A stretch of 64,000 nucleotides of DNA from Aquimarina amphilecti (GCF_900109375.1 NZ_FOAB01000003.1:62001-126000), one strand, 5' to 3'. Shown: positions 1 through 8,766, numbered from the stretch's first letter. A program made the numbers and translations. Notes: generated by a model not told the origin, from the letters alone.

Positions 1-615
1 GATGGTCGTTTACACATTTTAGAGAAATTAACGGACACTATTTCTGCTCCTGCCGAAGATGTGAAGCCGCATTCTCCAAAAATGATTACGAGACGTATTC
101 CTAATGAGTTTATCGGTGCCCTAATTGGACCTGGTGGAAAAGTAATACAAGAAATGCAAAAAGAGACTGGAACTACTATTGTAATCAATGAAGATCCAGT
201 AACAGAAGAAGGTATTGTAGAAATACTAGGTGTTGGAAATGAAGGTATTGATGCCGTAACAGCAAAAATAGATGCGATATTGTTTAAACCTGTTGTAGGT
301 AGCGTATACGAAGTTAAAGTAGTTAAAATGTTAGATTTTGGTGCTGTAGTAGAATATATGGATGCTCCTGGTAACGAAGTATTACTTCATGTTTCCGAAT
401 TAGCTTGGGAACGCACTGAAAATGTTAGCGACGTTGTGAATATGGGTGACGTTATGGATGTGAAGTATTTTGGTATTGATTCTAGAACTCGTAAGGAAAA
501 AGTTTCTAGAAAAGCATTATTACCAAGACCTCCAAGACCTGAAGGTAGCAAGTCTAGAGATGACAAACCACGAGGTGATAGAAAACCAAGAAACAATGAC
601 AAAAAAGAGAATTAA
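1..615 (+). CDS. pnp: polyribonucleotide nucleotidyltransferase (PNPase), C-terminal part
   Basis: This is the 3' end of a gene that begins before the window; the frame is open from base 1. PNPase degrades RNA 3' to 5' by phosphorolysis and can add tails. The visible part carries the RNA-binding end: a KH domain with the GPGG loop ([12 protein letters not shown]) followed by an S1 domain ([21 protein letters not shown]... LLHVSEL) and a basic Arg/Lys/Pro-rich tail. The order KH then S1 and the preceding [11 protein letters not shown] segment are typical of PNPase. The catalytic RNase PH domains lie outside the window. A strong terminator follows directly. Confidence 0.97.
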   Translation, partial: DGRLHILEKLTDTISAPAEDVKPHSPKMITRRIPNEFIGALIGPGGKVIQEMQKETGTTIVINEDPVTEEGIVEILGVGNEGIDAVTAKIDAILFKPVVGSVYEVKVVKMLDFGAVVEYMDAPGNEVLLHVSELAWERTENVSDVVNMGDVMDVKYFGIDSRTRKEKVSRKALLPRPPRPEGSKSRDDKPRGDRKPRNNDKKEN

Positions 616-636
616 TATACTCTCGTTATGATACTT

Positions 637-677
637 AAAAAGCGCCTTCATATTTTGAAGGCGCTTTTGTTTTTTTA
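637..677 (+). terminator. rho-independent terminator of pnp
   Basis: The arms AAAAGCGCCTTCA and TGAAGGCGCTTTT form a near-perfect stem of about 13 bp with a short AT loop, followed by a T-run. It lies 22 bp after the pnp stop codon. Confidence 0.93.
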
Positions 678-686
678 TAAAATATA

Positions 687-743
687 TTGGTTTTACGAAA
701 ATGAACAGTATATTTGTATTGGTTGACCAAATTGGTTAACCAA
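687..743 (+). promoter_or_regulatory. promoter and twin operator palindromes of the PL6 lyase gene
   Basis: A Bacteroidota -7 box TATATTTG sits at 709-716, with TTGG at 687-690 eighteen bases upstream as the -33 element. Right at the expected transcription start lie two head-to-tail palindromes, TTGGTTGACCAA (719-730) and TTGGTTAACCAA (732-743), the second perfect. TGGT/ACCA arms are typical of FadR-type GntR regulators, so a repressor site overlapping the start is likely. The regulator gene is not in the window. Box and palindromes are seen; the regulator family is inferred. Confidence 0.7.
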
Positions 744-773
744 TTTAAAACAAAAAAAGTAAAGCCCTAGATT

Positions 774-3284
774 ATGAAAAAGAATTATTTGAAGGTGTTT
801 ACCTTCTTATTAGTATTGATAACTTCTTACAGTCACACCTACTCTCAGATTGTAAACAACAATTCAGAATTACAAACAGCTATTACCAATGCTACTGCCG
901 GAACTACCATCACATTAGCAAACGGCACCTGGACTGATGTACAAATTAACATTAATAAGAACGGTACCGGAACAAATCCTGTAACTATCAAAGCACAAAC
1001 TCCAGGATCAGTGTTTTTTGAAGGTAATTCAAGAGTAAGTATGGGTGGTTCTTACATCATTTTCGATGGTGTTATTTTTCAGAATCCATCAAACTTAGAT
1101 GTAAGTGGAAGTATCATAGAACCCGTAATAGAATTGAGAGATTCTAGCAACAACGAATGTGATCATTGCACCATTACAAACATTAAAATAGATAGTTATA
1201 ATGGTACTGCCGCACAAGAACTACTCACATTTAAATGGATCATTGTTTATGGACAATATAATGAAATAAGTTTCAGCTCCTTCGAAGGAAAATATGGTAT
1301 AGGAAGTATTATTAATGACAACAGAAATGCCACATCTACCGAATTTGCAGAACCAGATTTTACAAAAATACATCATAATTATTTTGCCGATCGAACGCCT
1401 GTTGGTGTCGTAAATGACCTAAATGATCAAGATGCTATTAGAATTGGAAATAGCAGTACCTCATTGCACCCATCAAATACTGAAGTGTATGATAATCTAT
1501 TTTACAATTGGTCAGGAGAAGTCGAAATCATTTCTAATAAAAGTGGTGAGAATAAGTATTACAACAATACTTTTAGAGATTACCAGGGAACATTAACACT
1601 ACGACACGGTGATGATTGTGAAGTTTATAACAATTTCTTTTTTGCCGAAAACAATCTTTTCTCAGGTGGAATTCGTGTGATCGGAGAAGGACATAAAGTA
1701 TACAATAACTATATTGAAGGAGTAAATTCTGAAAAACCCGAAGGAGGGAATACCAAAACCGCAGGAGCGATCAATGTCAGTAATGGACAAGAAAACTCTC
1801 CTCTTAATCGTTATTTCCAGGTTAAAGATGCAATTATTGTAAATAATACTTTTGTTAATTGTGATTATGGATTTAGAATTGGGACTAGCGTAAGTAACAA
1901 TCCAGTGTTAACCTTGGCACCAGAAAATTTGGTTATTGCTAACAACATTATGATTAACACAGAAGAAAGTGCTGTTGATGAACAAACAGCTCCAATAGGC
2001 ACTTCTATCTATCAAGGAAATATTACTCAAAATGGAGTTTGGGATCTTACTACAGGAACTAATAACAATCAAGTTGTTACTAATGGACTCTTAGAAAATG
2101 GGACTTTGTATTATGAATTAGGAAGTAATAGTCCAGCTATTGACGCTGCTGTTGGAAGCTATCCTTTTGTAACTACCGATATCTTAGGAGGAAATCGTTC
2201 CGGGAACCTTGATGCGGGTGCTGAAGAATTCAATTCTAGTGGTTCTCGTATTCCATATACTACTGCTGATGTAGGTGTTTCTATTGGTTTTGGTGGAACC
2301 GGTATTGACACTCCAAGATTAACTACAAATACTACGGCTATAAATGTAGCTCGAAGTGCAGGAAATACTTTATTTGACATTGATACTAATGTAGATTGGA
2401 CAATTACAGATAATGCAGATTGGTTAACTCTTGATATAACTTCTGGAAGCAACTCTGCAGTAATTATAGCTGATTTCACAGAAAACACTTCGTCTGCTCA
2501 ACGTACGGCTACTATAACTATTAGTGAGGTTGCTGGAGGAAGTGATTTAACTACTATGTTGACCATAACACAATCTAATATATTTTCTGAAGAAATTACA
2601 ATTATTGATGCGACTGCTATAGGAACCGAACCAGGAAAGCCTAATGTAGGACCTCAATTTGCTTGGGATGATAATGTAACCGACGCAGAATATTGGACGG
2701 GAGATGCCAATACAGAACCAGAGGTTTCTATAACTTTCGACCTGTCTTGTATCAGAGTTCTAAGTGAAATAGGAATTCATGTGTTAAAAGCTGATGAAAG
2801 AATTATTAATTTTGACATTGCAGTATCGGATGATCAAACAGGTCCATTTACCAGCATATTAACGGGTCAAGATAGTATGATTGAAACAGGTGCGGAAAAC
2901 ACAGAACAACTTTTTAACCTTAATAATGCAACAGGGAGATATGTGAAATTTACTTCTAACGGAAATAGCACTGGTTCTGGTTTTGCTAGCATTGTAGAGG
3001 TTAACATCTATGGTGATACAACCTGCGATGCTACCTTAGGAGTAGATGATAACCGTCTTTCATCTAAAGATATTTTATTATACCCTATTCCGGCAAAAAA
3101 TCAACCTATTATTATCGAATCTAAAACGATAATTGGAAAAGTAGAAGTATATGACTTGCACGGAAGATTAATGTTGAAAAAAGAAATTGATAATAGTATT
3201 GGTCAATTAGAAATTAGCAATCTTAGTTCAGGGACTTACATTGCAAAAATACGAGGAGCTTATGGTCGTTTTATAGTCCAGTAA
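774..3284 (+). CDS. secreted PL6-family polysaccharide lyase (alginate lyase-like) with BACON and T9SS domains
   Basis: An 836-residue exported enzyme. It has a signal peptide (residues 1 to about 25), then a right-handed beta-helix of the chondroitinase-B/alginate-lyase PL6 type. Lys256 (ISNKSGENKYYNN) and Arg277 (LTLRHGD) are 21 residues apart, matching the catalytic Lys/Arg spacing known for PL6 alginate lyases. A BACON-type domain follows near 525-600, then a discoidin (F5/8C)-like carbohydrate-binding region near 620-755 and a type A T9SS C-terminal sorting domain (about 768-836, ending GRFIVQ). It therefore probably cleaves alginate or a related uronic-acid polymer outside the cell or on its surface. 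It stands alone, without SusC/D partners in view, and has its own promoter and terminator. The exact substrate cannot be decided from sequence alone. Confidence 0.88.
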   Translation: MKKNYLKVFTFLLVLITSYSHTYSQIVNNNSELQTAITNATAGTTITLANGTWTDVQININKNGTGTNPVTIKAQTPGSVFFEGNSRVSMGGSYIIFDGVIFQNPSNLDVSGSIIEPVIELRDSSNNECDHCTITNIKIDSYNGTAAQELLTFKWIIVYGQYNEISFSSFEGKYGIGSIINDNRNATSTEFAEPDFTKIHHNYFADRTPVGVVNDLNDQDAIRIGNSSTSLHPSNTEVYDNLFYNWSGEVEIISNKSGENKYYNNTFRDYQGTLTLRHGDDCEVYNNFFFAENNLFSGGIRVIGEGHKVYNNYIEGVNSEKPEGGNTKTAGAINVSNGQENSPLNRYFQVKDAIIVNNTFVNCDYGFRIGTSVSNNPVLTLAPENLVIANNIMINTEESAVDEQTAPIGTSIYQGNITQNGVWDLTTGTNNNQVVTNGLLENGTLYYELGSNSPAIDAAVGSYPFVTTDILGGNRSGNLDAGAEEFNSSGSRIPYTTADVGVSIGFGGTGIDTPRLTTNTTAINVARSAGNTLFDIDTNVDWTITDNADWLTLDITSGSNSAVIIADFTENTSSAQRTATITISEVAGGSDLTTMLTITQSNIFSEEITIIDATAIGTEPGKPNVGPQFAWDDNVTDAEYWTGDANTEPEVSITFDLSCIRVLSEIGIHVLKADERIINFDIAVSDDQTGPFTSILTGQDSMIETGAENTEQLFNLNNATGRYVKFTSNGNSTGSGFASIVEVNIYGDTTCDATLGVDDNRLSSKDILLYPIPAKNQPIIIESKTIIGKVEVYDLHGRLMLKKEIDNSIGQLEISNLSSGTYIAKIRGAYGRFIVQ

Positions 3285-3300
3285 ACTACAAAATATTAGA

Positions 3301-3342
3301 AAAAAACGCTTATAACTAATGTTACTATAAGCGTTTTTTTTG
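3301..3342. terminator. bidirectional terminator between the lyase gene and the facing beta-barrel gene
   Basis: The inverted repeat AAAAAACGCTTATA / TATAAGCGTTTTTT with an 11-nt loop has A- and T-runs on both sides, so it can end transcription from both convergent genes. Confidence 0.9.
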
Positions 3343-3358
3343 ATTAATAAAGTTAGGT

Positions 3359-3946
3359 TTAATTAAACCGATACTGAAACACCATACTTCCCATATATGT
3401 AGTATTTATAGTATTAAAATTCACCTCTGGATTGATCCCGAACGAAAATCCTCTGGAAGAATCAATCATTAACCTTAGATCTACGGGGATTCCAATGATC
3501 TCTTTTGTATCATATCTTCCATCAGAAGCTAACCAATCCTTATATAGATACACCCCTAAACCGGTATGAGCTTCTATTCTAAACCATTTAAAGACAGAAA
3601 ACTCTCTACCATATAGTATATCATAACTATTAAAAAAAGTCTCTTCATTATCGCCTCCACCAATAGCTTCAAATATGATATCAGGATACAGGTCAAGCCC
3701 TAAATCTACATCTAGCGAAAAAATATGTTTTTTATACGCCAGAGATAACCCAACTGACAAAGTGGGACCATTTTGATTCGATCCAAAAGGATCATCAGTA
3801 CCTCTAAGATCTGCATGGTAAACCCCAAAACCAGCAGTTATAGACTTAACCTTTAATTTATGCTCTTTTTCAAGGCTTTCTTGCCCAAATACATAATTCA
3901 TAGTTAATAAAAGAATCATACCAAGTGTTACTAATCTGTTCATCAT
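3359..3946 (-). CDS. outer-membrane beta-barrel-like protein, function unknown
   Basis: A 195-residue protein with an N-terminal signal peptide (MMNRLVTLGMILLLTMNYVFGQ), followed by alternating hydrophobic/polar strands rich in Gly, Tyr and Phe and a C-terminal aromatic end (MVFQYRFN), as in small outer-membrane beta-barrels. I do not recognise the family. It is monocistronic. Its promoter is a near copy of that of the next beta-barrel gene, including an upstream palindrome shared with the 8.8-kb region, so the HTH regulator encoded at 8987-9955 is a plausible controller. Confidence 0.72.
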   Translation of the reverse strand: MMNRLVTLGMILLLTMNYVFGQESLEKEHKLKVKSITAGFGVYHADLRGTDDPFGSNQNGPTLSVGLSLAYKKHIFSLDVDLGLDLYPDIIFEAIGGGDNEETFFNSYDILYGREFSVFKWFRIEAHTGLGVYLYKDWLASDGRYDTKEIIGIPVDLRLMIDSSRGFSFGINPEVNFNTINTTYMGSMVFQYRFN

Positions 3947-3974
3947 AATATTACTTTAAATTTGTTTAGTTATT

Positions 3975-4049
3975 CAAACATAAAAGCTATTTATCTACTA
4001 CAATTGTCAAAAACGCAAGGGTAAAAACATATCTTTGTGATTAACACAA
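3975..4049 (-). promoter_or_regulatory. promoter with upstream TTGTG-N5-CACAA palindrome
   Basis: Read on the minus strand: -7 box TATGTTTG (3975-3982), TTG -33 element (4001-4003, 18-nt spacer), and the palindrome TTGTGATTAACACAA (4035-4049), whose centre is 63.5 bp from the -7 centre. The same spacing recurs at four other promoters in the window. The position upstream of -33 suggests an activator. Confidence 0.72.
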
Positions 4050-4065
4050 CCAAAACATTACATCA

Positions 4066-4101
4066 TAAAAAAACCTTCTAAAAATTATTAAAAGGTTTTA
4101 T
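4066..4101 (-). terminator. terminator of the 4121-4819 gene
   Basis: On the minus strand AAACCTT and AAGGTTT form a stem followed by a run of seven T, about 20 bp after the stop codon at 4121. Confidence 0.75.
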
Positions 4102-4120
4102 ACTAATTGAATATATTAAT

Positions 4121-4819
4121 TCAAAAGAGTCTTCCCAAAACAACTCCAAACTGTAATCCATATACACTTTTTACCCCATTTAGATTACCATAGGCAGAGA
4201 GCTCTACACCTACTACTCTAGTAAAAGTATACCTTAAAGATATTTTAGAAAATCCACCAAAAACTATTTTCTTGTTCTCCTTACTTCTCATATAATCTAA
4301 TGATGGCCCAGAAGAATCAGGAAAGCAAAATCCACCAAATTCGCAAGATGAAGCTGGAGAGTATTTAGCAGTATATTCATAATCTTCACTATATATTATA
4401 GAAGGACCTCCCATTATAAATATACTAAGAGATCTCTTCTTATTAAGCGCGAAAGATTTAAATACGTTGGGCGATAAAGAATATAATCTATTATCTCTTT
4501 TACCACTATAAGGAAATCTTTTTTCAATTCCGGAAGGTAACTCAGCGCCTTCAAAGTTTTCTATTTCAGTAATTGGCGGAATTCCTTTAGCACTTTCTGA
4601 TGTATAAGCCGATCTTGTAAAATCAAAACCATAACCCCATCCATTTTTTCTTTCCAACAATACACCTGCATAAATATCTAATTCATTACTCTCATCACTT
4701 ACAATCGTACTAAATCCACTTGTGAAAGCAATTGGTTTTTTATCAGTTCTTATATCTTGACCATAACAATATTTGGACAAACACAGTAATAAAACGAATA
4801 GTTTAATTAATCTTTTCAT
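4121..4819 (-). CDS. outer-membrane beta-barrel-like protein, function unknown
   Basis: A secreted protein of about 232 residues. I place the start at the ATG at 4819 (MKRLIKLFVLLLCLSKYCYGQ, a clean signal peptide). An upstream in-frame ATG at 4852 falls inside the -7 box and so cannot be in the mRNA. The mature part shows repeated amphipathic strands and ends in GVVLGRLF, consistent with a porin-like barrel. A loop with two Cys (CEFGGFCF) may hold a disulfide. No family recognised. Its promoter architecture matches the neighbouring barrel gene, so the two are probably co-regulated, and the shared upstream sequence suggests duplication of the control region. Confidence 0.72.
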   Translation of the reverse strand: MKRLIKLFVLLLCLSKYCYGQDIRTDKKPIAFTSGFSTIVSDESNELDIYAGVLLERKNGWGYGFDFTRSAYTSESAKGIPPITEIENFEGAELPSGIEKRFPYSGKRDNRLYSLSPNVFKSFALNKKRSLSIFIMGGPSIIYSEDYEYTAKYSPASSCEFGGFCFPDSSGPSLDYMRSKENKKIVFGGFSKISLRYTFTRVVGVELSAYGNLNGVKSVYGLQFGVVLGRLF

Positions 4820-4845
4820 TGTAAAATTTTTATTGTTTAGTGATT

Positions 4846-4920
4846 CAAACATACTAGCTATACTCTAGCTACAATTGCTAAAAATGCAAGGACAGAACTT
4901 TGCCTTTGTGATAATCGCAA
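4846..4920 (-). promoter_or_regulatory. promoter with upstream TTGTGATAATCGCAA palindrome
   Basis: Minus strand: -7 box TATGTTTG (4846-4853), TTG (4872-4874), palindrome at 4906-4920 centred 63.5 bp from the -7 centre. About 85 bp of this region align with the promoter at 3975-4049. Confidence 0.75.
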
Positions 4921-4968
4921 CTCATAAATCGTATGTATTCAAAACACAAGTAAGGTTCCAAAGACAGA

Positions 4969-5100
4969 GGTTATGTCCTCTTGAGGAGATATAACCTTAT
5001 TTTGTGGATCAATGTTATTCTACGAAGGGTTTAGTAATAAAACCTTGTTCAATCTTGCATAGTAAAATGAGTTTTTCGTTCTAAATAATATCAAACATTT
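4969..5100 (-). ncRNA. candidate small RNA or remnant leader (no ORF seen)
   Basis: The 398-bp gap 4853-5250 has no plausible gene. On the minus strand a third copy of the shared promoter type (5101-5175) points into it, and about 100 bp downstream lies a hairpin (arms GGTTAT/ATAACC at 4969-4996 with an inner CCTC/GAGG stem). A transcript of roughly 130 nt would result. The hairpin is not followed by a strong U-run, so it could instead be the decayed leader of a lost third barrel gene. This is inferred from layout only. Confidence 0.3.
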
Positions 5101-5175
5101 CGAATCTATCATCCTATAAATACGATTCAATATCTTATAATCTTAAAAAAGTATATCTCTTTGTGATAATCACAA
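5101..5175 (-). promoter_or_regulatory. third copy of the palindrome promoter, without a gene behind it
   Basis: The palindrome TTGTGATAATCACAA (5161-5175) is perfect around its central base. On the minus strand TTG lies at 5128-5130 and a one-mismatch -7 box TAGATTCG at 5101-5108. The centre-to-centre distance is again 63.5 bp, which argues that the promoter is real. Confidence 0.6.
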
Positions 5176-5189
5176 TCAAGAAATTATAA

Positions 5190-5222
5190 CAAAAAAAACA
5201 CCTTCAAATTTTGAAGGTGTTT
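5190..5222 (-). terminator. terminator of the desaturase pair
   Basis: Arms AACACCTTCAA and TTGAAGGTGTT with a 3-nt loop; on the minus strand followed by a T-run. It lies about 30 bp after the stop codon at 5251. Confidence 0.92.
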
Positions 5223-5250
5223 CTAACCATGATATTTTAAAACTAATTGG

Positions 5251-6309
5251 CTACAACACTCTGCCTAACATTCTTAAATGAGATAAATGTGATACAATTC
5301 CACCTATATATGTGGTTTGATTAGGTTCTATTAAATTACTTCTTAAAATCTTATATAATATCCTATTAAGCTCTGGATAATAGATATGATGAATATGAGG
5401 AAAAAGATGATGCGCAATATGATTATTAAATCCTCCAAAAATAAAATTTGCAATTGTACTAGAAGGATAAAAATCATTAGAACTTTTTATCTGATTCATC
5501 AACCAAGAGGTTTTTATAAAACCAAGATCATCTGTTTTTGGATAAAAAACACCTTCGATATGATGCGTCATAAAAAAAGTAAATAATAGAAATATAGACT
5601 GTACCAAATGCATCATCACAAATCCCAACAGAATCACATACCATTCTTGATCAATTAATAGCAATGGTAGTACAATTAAATACATTACATAGAAAAGCTT
5701 TTGACACCAAAAAGAAATTTTATAACGTAGAGATTTTTTCTTTCCTGTAATTATTTTCCCAAAAAATACTTTAAAATCTTTTATAAATATCCAGAATAAC
5801 GAATAGGTAGTATATAAGATCGGAGCATACCAATGCTGATACTTATGAAACCATCGTAAAGAACTTCCGGGAACTACTCTAATAAGATCAGTTATTTCTA
5901 AATCTGTATCATAACCTTCTACATTTGGTGCATGATGATGTGACTGCACATGTCTTTCCTTCCAAGCTTCTGCATGAGCTCCAACTATCGTATAAAGTAT
6001 CACAAAACAATTATGATTCAATTTCTTACTTCTAAAAATTGTATTATGCGAAAAATCATGTGCGAAATTAAAAGCAAATAACAATGCAATCAAACCAAAT
6101 AACACATAAGTTATAACCAACAGAAATGGATTACTTATCGTATAAAGACTTATATATGCTATACTTGTTAAAACTGAATAAACAAACCCTTTAAAGATAA
6201 CTCTTCTTTTAAATCGATCTGGACAGAAATTAAGTTTATCATTAATCTCTTTTTGAATAGAACCGAATAGCTCTGTATGATATTTATTATAAACATGTTT
6301 AGATTTCAT
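5251..6309 (-). CDS. membrane fatty-acid desaturase
   Basis: A 352-residue integral membrane protein with the histidine boxes of the membrane desaturase superfamily: HDFSH, HVQSHHH and HIAHHLFPHI, the last resembling front-end acyl-lipid desaturases. These bind the di-iron centre that inserts double bases into lipid acyl chains using oxygen and an electron donor. Four to five hydrophobic segments flank the boxes. It overlaps the upstream desaturase gene by 11 bp, so the two are translated from one mRNA and probably work on the same or successive substrates. No cytochrome b5 domain is fused. Regiospecificity cannot be told from sequence. Confidence 0.9.
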   Translation of the reverse strand: MKSKHVYNKYHTELFGSIQKEINDKLNFCPDRFKRRVIFKGFVYSVLTSIAYISLYTISNPFLLVITYVLFGLIALLFAFNFAHDFSHNTIFRSKKLNHNCFVILYTIVGAHAEAWKERHVQSHHHAPNVEGYDTDLEITDLIRVVPGSSLRWFHKYQHWYAPILYTTYSLFWIFIKDFKVFFGKIITGKKKSLRYKISFWCQKLFYVMYLIVLPLLLIDQEWYVILLGFVMMHLVQSIFLLFTFFMTHHIEGVFYPKTDDLGFIKTSWLMNQIKSSNDFYPSSTIANFIFGGFNNHIAHHLFPHIHHIYYPELNRILYKILRSNLIEPNQTTYIGGIVSHLSHLRMLGRVL

Positions 6310-7396
6310 AAGTAGCAGGTTTAAATTCTACTTGTGTTCCCATTTTTTTTAGAAACCTAAAATGTGATCGTAATGCCTGAGTATATGACATCTCCATATA
6401 TGTGACACCATACTTCTTTGCCACCGCTCTAAATATTGGTAGTAATTTTATATAATGTATATGGCAAATATTAGGTAATAAATGATGTAACGCATGTGCA
6501 TTAAAACCACCTAATGTCCAATTTAAAAAAGTACTAGTCACGTTATAATCAACAGAAGTACACATCTGCAACTTAGGCCAACTCATAGTAAGTTTCCCTT
6601 TTGAATCAGGCTGAGGATGTGCTACATAATCTGACAAATGTGAAACTCCCAACACTCCAGTAAATATTAAGGATACCAAGAAATGATTTAGTAAAAAGGC
6701 TATTAAAACATACTCCCATTCAAATGGCAATATAATGCTCGGAATAATAATCATATAAGTAATATAAGCGATCTTAAAAAAGATGAGTTTGATAACCTCC
6801 CATGCTGGAATCATAATCTTTATTGTTCTACTTGACCTATTAAAAATCATTAAGAATTCTCTAAACAAAAACCAGTTCAAGGAATAAAACAAATACAAAA
6901 ATGGAACATATAAGTATTGAAACCTATGATACCATTGTAAATCCTGATTGGGAGTCATTCTTACAAGTGGGTTATTTAAAACATCTATATCACTCCCCTC
7001 TATATTTGTATACAAATGATGAGATTCGTTATGATTCTTACCCCATACATATGCATTGTTACCTTGTAGATTAAAGCTTAATTGGAATAGAAGTTTGTTC
7101 CAGAACTTACTTTTTACAGCAACACCATGTGCTGCATCGTGAGAAACATTAAATGCATTTAATAACACCGATATTCCTAAACCAATGTAAAAGACAAAGA
7201 ATGCTCCTAAATTAGATGAAGTAAGCATCAAAAAATAAAACAAAAATACTAAGGTGAAATACAGGACTATCTTAAAAATCATCTTTTTATTTCCGGTTTT
7301 GTCCATTTGATTACTATCAAAATAATTTCTAATTTGTTCATTTAGCTCTTTATAAAACTCCGAGCCTTCGTCTTTAGAAAATTTTATTTTTCTCAT
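6299..7396 (-). CDS. membrane fatty-acid desaturase
   Basis: A second di-iron desaturase of about 365 residues, with boxes HDAAHG, HNESHH and HALHHLLPNICHIHY. I choose the ATG at 7396 (MRKIKFSKDEG); an upstream ATG at 7450 would add a cysteine-containing stretch with no family likeness. It is paralogous to the downstream gene, which it overlaps by 11 bp, and shares the motif HLLPxICHxxY / HLFPHIHHIYYPEL at the C-terminal box. Probable role: acyl-lipid desaturation in the membrane, perhaps for cold or polyunsaturated lipid synthesis. No clear -7 box could be placed upstream. Confidence 0.88.
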   Translation of the reverse strand: MRKIKFSKDEGSEFYKELNEQIRNYFDSNQMDKTGNKKMIFKIVLYFTLVFLFYFLMLTSSNLGAFFVFYIGLGISVLLNAFNVSHDAAHGVAVKSKFWNKLLFQLSFNLQGNNAYVWGKNHNESHHLYTNIEGSDIDVLNNPLVRMTPNQDLQWYHRFQYLYVPFLYLFYSLNWFLFREFLMIFNRSSRTIKIMIPAWEVIKLIFFKIAYITYMIIIPSIILPFEWEYVLIAFLLNHFLVSLIFTGVLGVSHLSDYVAHPQPDSKGKLTMSWPKLQMCTSVDYNVTSTFLNWTLGGFNAHALHHLLPNICHIHYIKLLPIFRAVAKKYGVTYMEMSYTQALRSHFRFLKKMGTQVEFKPATYEI

Positions 7397-7510
7397 AATT
7401 ATTCTTTTAAAATTTGACACACCAATTGCAGCGTGACAACCAATGACCATTTCTTTGTCATCACAATTTCACTATGGTACATGACATAATTAATTACTTA
7501 GAATTCAGAT

Positions 7511-7543
7511 AAAACTCAAAACTAAAGTTCCGTTTTGAGTTAA
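7511..7543 (-). terminator. terminator of the 7950/7561 gene pair
   Basis: AACTCAAAAC (7513-7522) pairs with GTTTTGAGTT (7532-7541); on the minus strand a T-rich run follows. It separates this operon from the desaturases. Confidence 0.85.
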
Positions 7544-7560
7544 TGTTTTAGTTCCAAACC

Positions 7561-7947
7561 TTACTTTTTCTTCCTCGAAGTGATGTCTTTAAAAACTCCT
7601 AATTGTACTTTCCCCGTTTTTGATAAAAAAATCAATAACTGTTGTTTACTAGAACGTACATTTATTTTTTGAGTTCGCCAATGCTTAATAAATGACAATA
7701 TTGAAGTAACTCTATTACAAGATGAAATACTAAAAATCCCATCTATAAGCGTTCCTTTTATATACTTATTAATCTTTTGAGTTTCTGACTTCATTAAACT
7801 AATCATCAATGTTTTATCATCCAAAAATTTAATACGTGTATATAATTTTTCTTTTACTGGGATAAGACCAACCAAGTCTCCAGTAAGTACATAAAAAGCT
7901 TCGAATCCATAATCCCCTTCGATGCTTAAGTTGCTAGTGATATTCAT
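7561..7947 (-). CDS. hypothetical protein, 128 aa
   Basis: A soluble protein without signal peptide, starting MNITSNLSIEGDYGFEAFYV and ending in a basic ITSRKKK tail. I do not recognise the family; the predicted pattern is mainly beta-strands with one helix (SILSFIKHWRTQ). It begins two bases after the stop of the GIQIG-repeat protein gene, so it is translated with it and probably shares its unknown envelope-related job and its palindrome-controlled promoter. Confidence 0.65.
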   Translation of the reverse strand: MNITSNLSIEGDYGFEAFYVLTGDLVGLIPVKEKLYTRIKFLDDKTLMISLMKSETQKINKYIKGTLIDGIFSISSCNRVTSILSFIKHWRTQKINVRSSKQQLLIFLSKTGKVQLGVFKDITSRKKK

Positions 7948-7949
7948 AA

Positions 7950-8738
7950 TTAAGATGTTTTTGACTTTACTTTTTTCTTAGAAAACTGCCAATTGATAAA
8001 AGGTAGAGAACGTCTTTCGTTTTTGTTCCACAATCCTATTTGTATTCCTCTAAGCTTATCTGCCTTATTTAGAATCCCTATTTGAATTCCTTCATATTTA
8101 GAGTGTGTAGTAGTACTATGATTTGATAAACCTACCTGTATTCCTTTATAATTATTGGAGGTATTAAAAACTCCAAACTGTACTCCTCGACCATAACGTT
8201 CTATATCATTGAACGCTCCTATCTGAATACCTAAATAACTATGAGCGACGTTACCAGAAAGAGCTATCGATGCTCCAAATCCGTGATAAACTTCATTTCC
8301 TAATAATGCAATAGATATTCCATTTTGTTCTTCTATAGAATTTGCAATTCCGCCAATTGCTATTCCATTCATTTTTTGTAAATATTGTCCTATAAAAGCA
8401 CCTGATATACCGTGTACCGCAATTTCTCCTAGACTACCTCCAGACAAATTAATTCCATATACTTTTTCTAAAAGATCATCATTAGCTCCTCCAGAAAGAT
8501 ATGATTTTGGTGCAATCGGATAAAGAATTCCCAAACCAGGCGCTTCCAATTTCAGACCATATGTTCTAGTTAAAGTCGTATCACCTAACAAATCTTTCGG
8601 TGCCAATCCTACCGAAAGGCCAACTATATCAGTGTTTTTAGAATGATATGTCCAAGCTCCTATATGCTTTTTACGTTGCTGACTAAAGGATGCTAGAGAA
8701 ATCAGTAGTACTAATGTTATTAAAATTCTATTTTTCAT
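7950..8738 (-). CDS. exported GIQIG-repeat (LA_2272-type surface repeat) protein
   Basis: 262 residues with a signal peptide (MKNRILITLVLLISLASFSQ) and a C-terminal half built of repeats such as GIQIGAFN, GVQFGVFN, GIQVGLSN, GIQIGILN and GIQIGLWN, about 15-25 residues apart, ending RRSLPFINWQF. This repeat is known from bacterial surface proteins (LA_2272 surface repeat) and is common in flavobacteria; the repeats probably form a beta-sheet stack. Function unknown. It is first in an operon with the 128-aa gene and faces the HTH regulator gene. Its promoter has the same palindrome spacing as the barrel genes at 3.4 and 4.1 kb. Confidence 0.8.
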   Translation of the reverse strand: MKNRILITLVLLISLASFSQQRKKHIGAWTYHSKNTDIVGLSVGLAPKDLLGDTTLTRTYGLKLEAPGLGILYPIAPKSYLSGGANDDLLEKVYGINLSGGSLGEIAVHGISGAFIGQYLQKMNGIAIGGIANSIEEQNGISIALLGNEVYHGFGASIALSGNVAHSYLGIQIGAFNDIERYGRGVQFGVFNTSNNYKGIQVGLSNHSTTTHSKYEGIQIGILNKADKLRGIQIGLWNKNERRSLPFINWQFSKKKVKSKTS

Positions 8739-8766
8739 TTTTCCTGTTTTAAAAAATTCAACAGGT

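Noticed and set aside
7452..7466. A member of the TTGTGATNATCACAA sites before the desaturase pair
   Set aside because: Only the right half (ATCACAA) matches, and the 63.5-bp rule would put the -7 box on the start codon. Not counted in the regulon.
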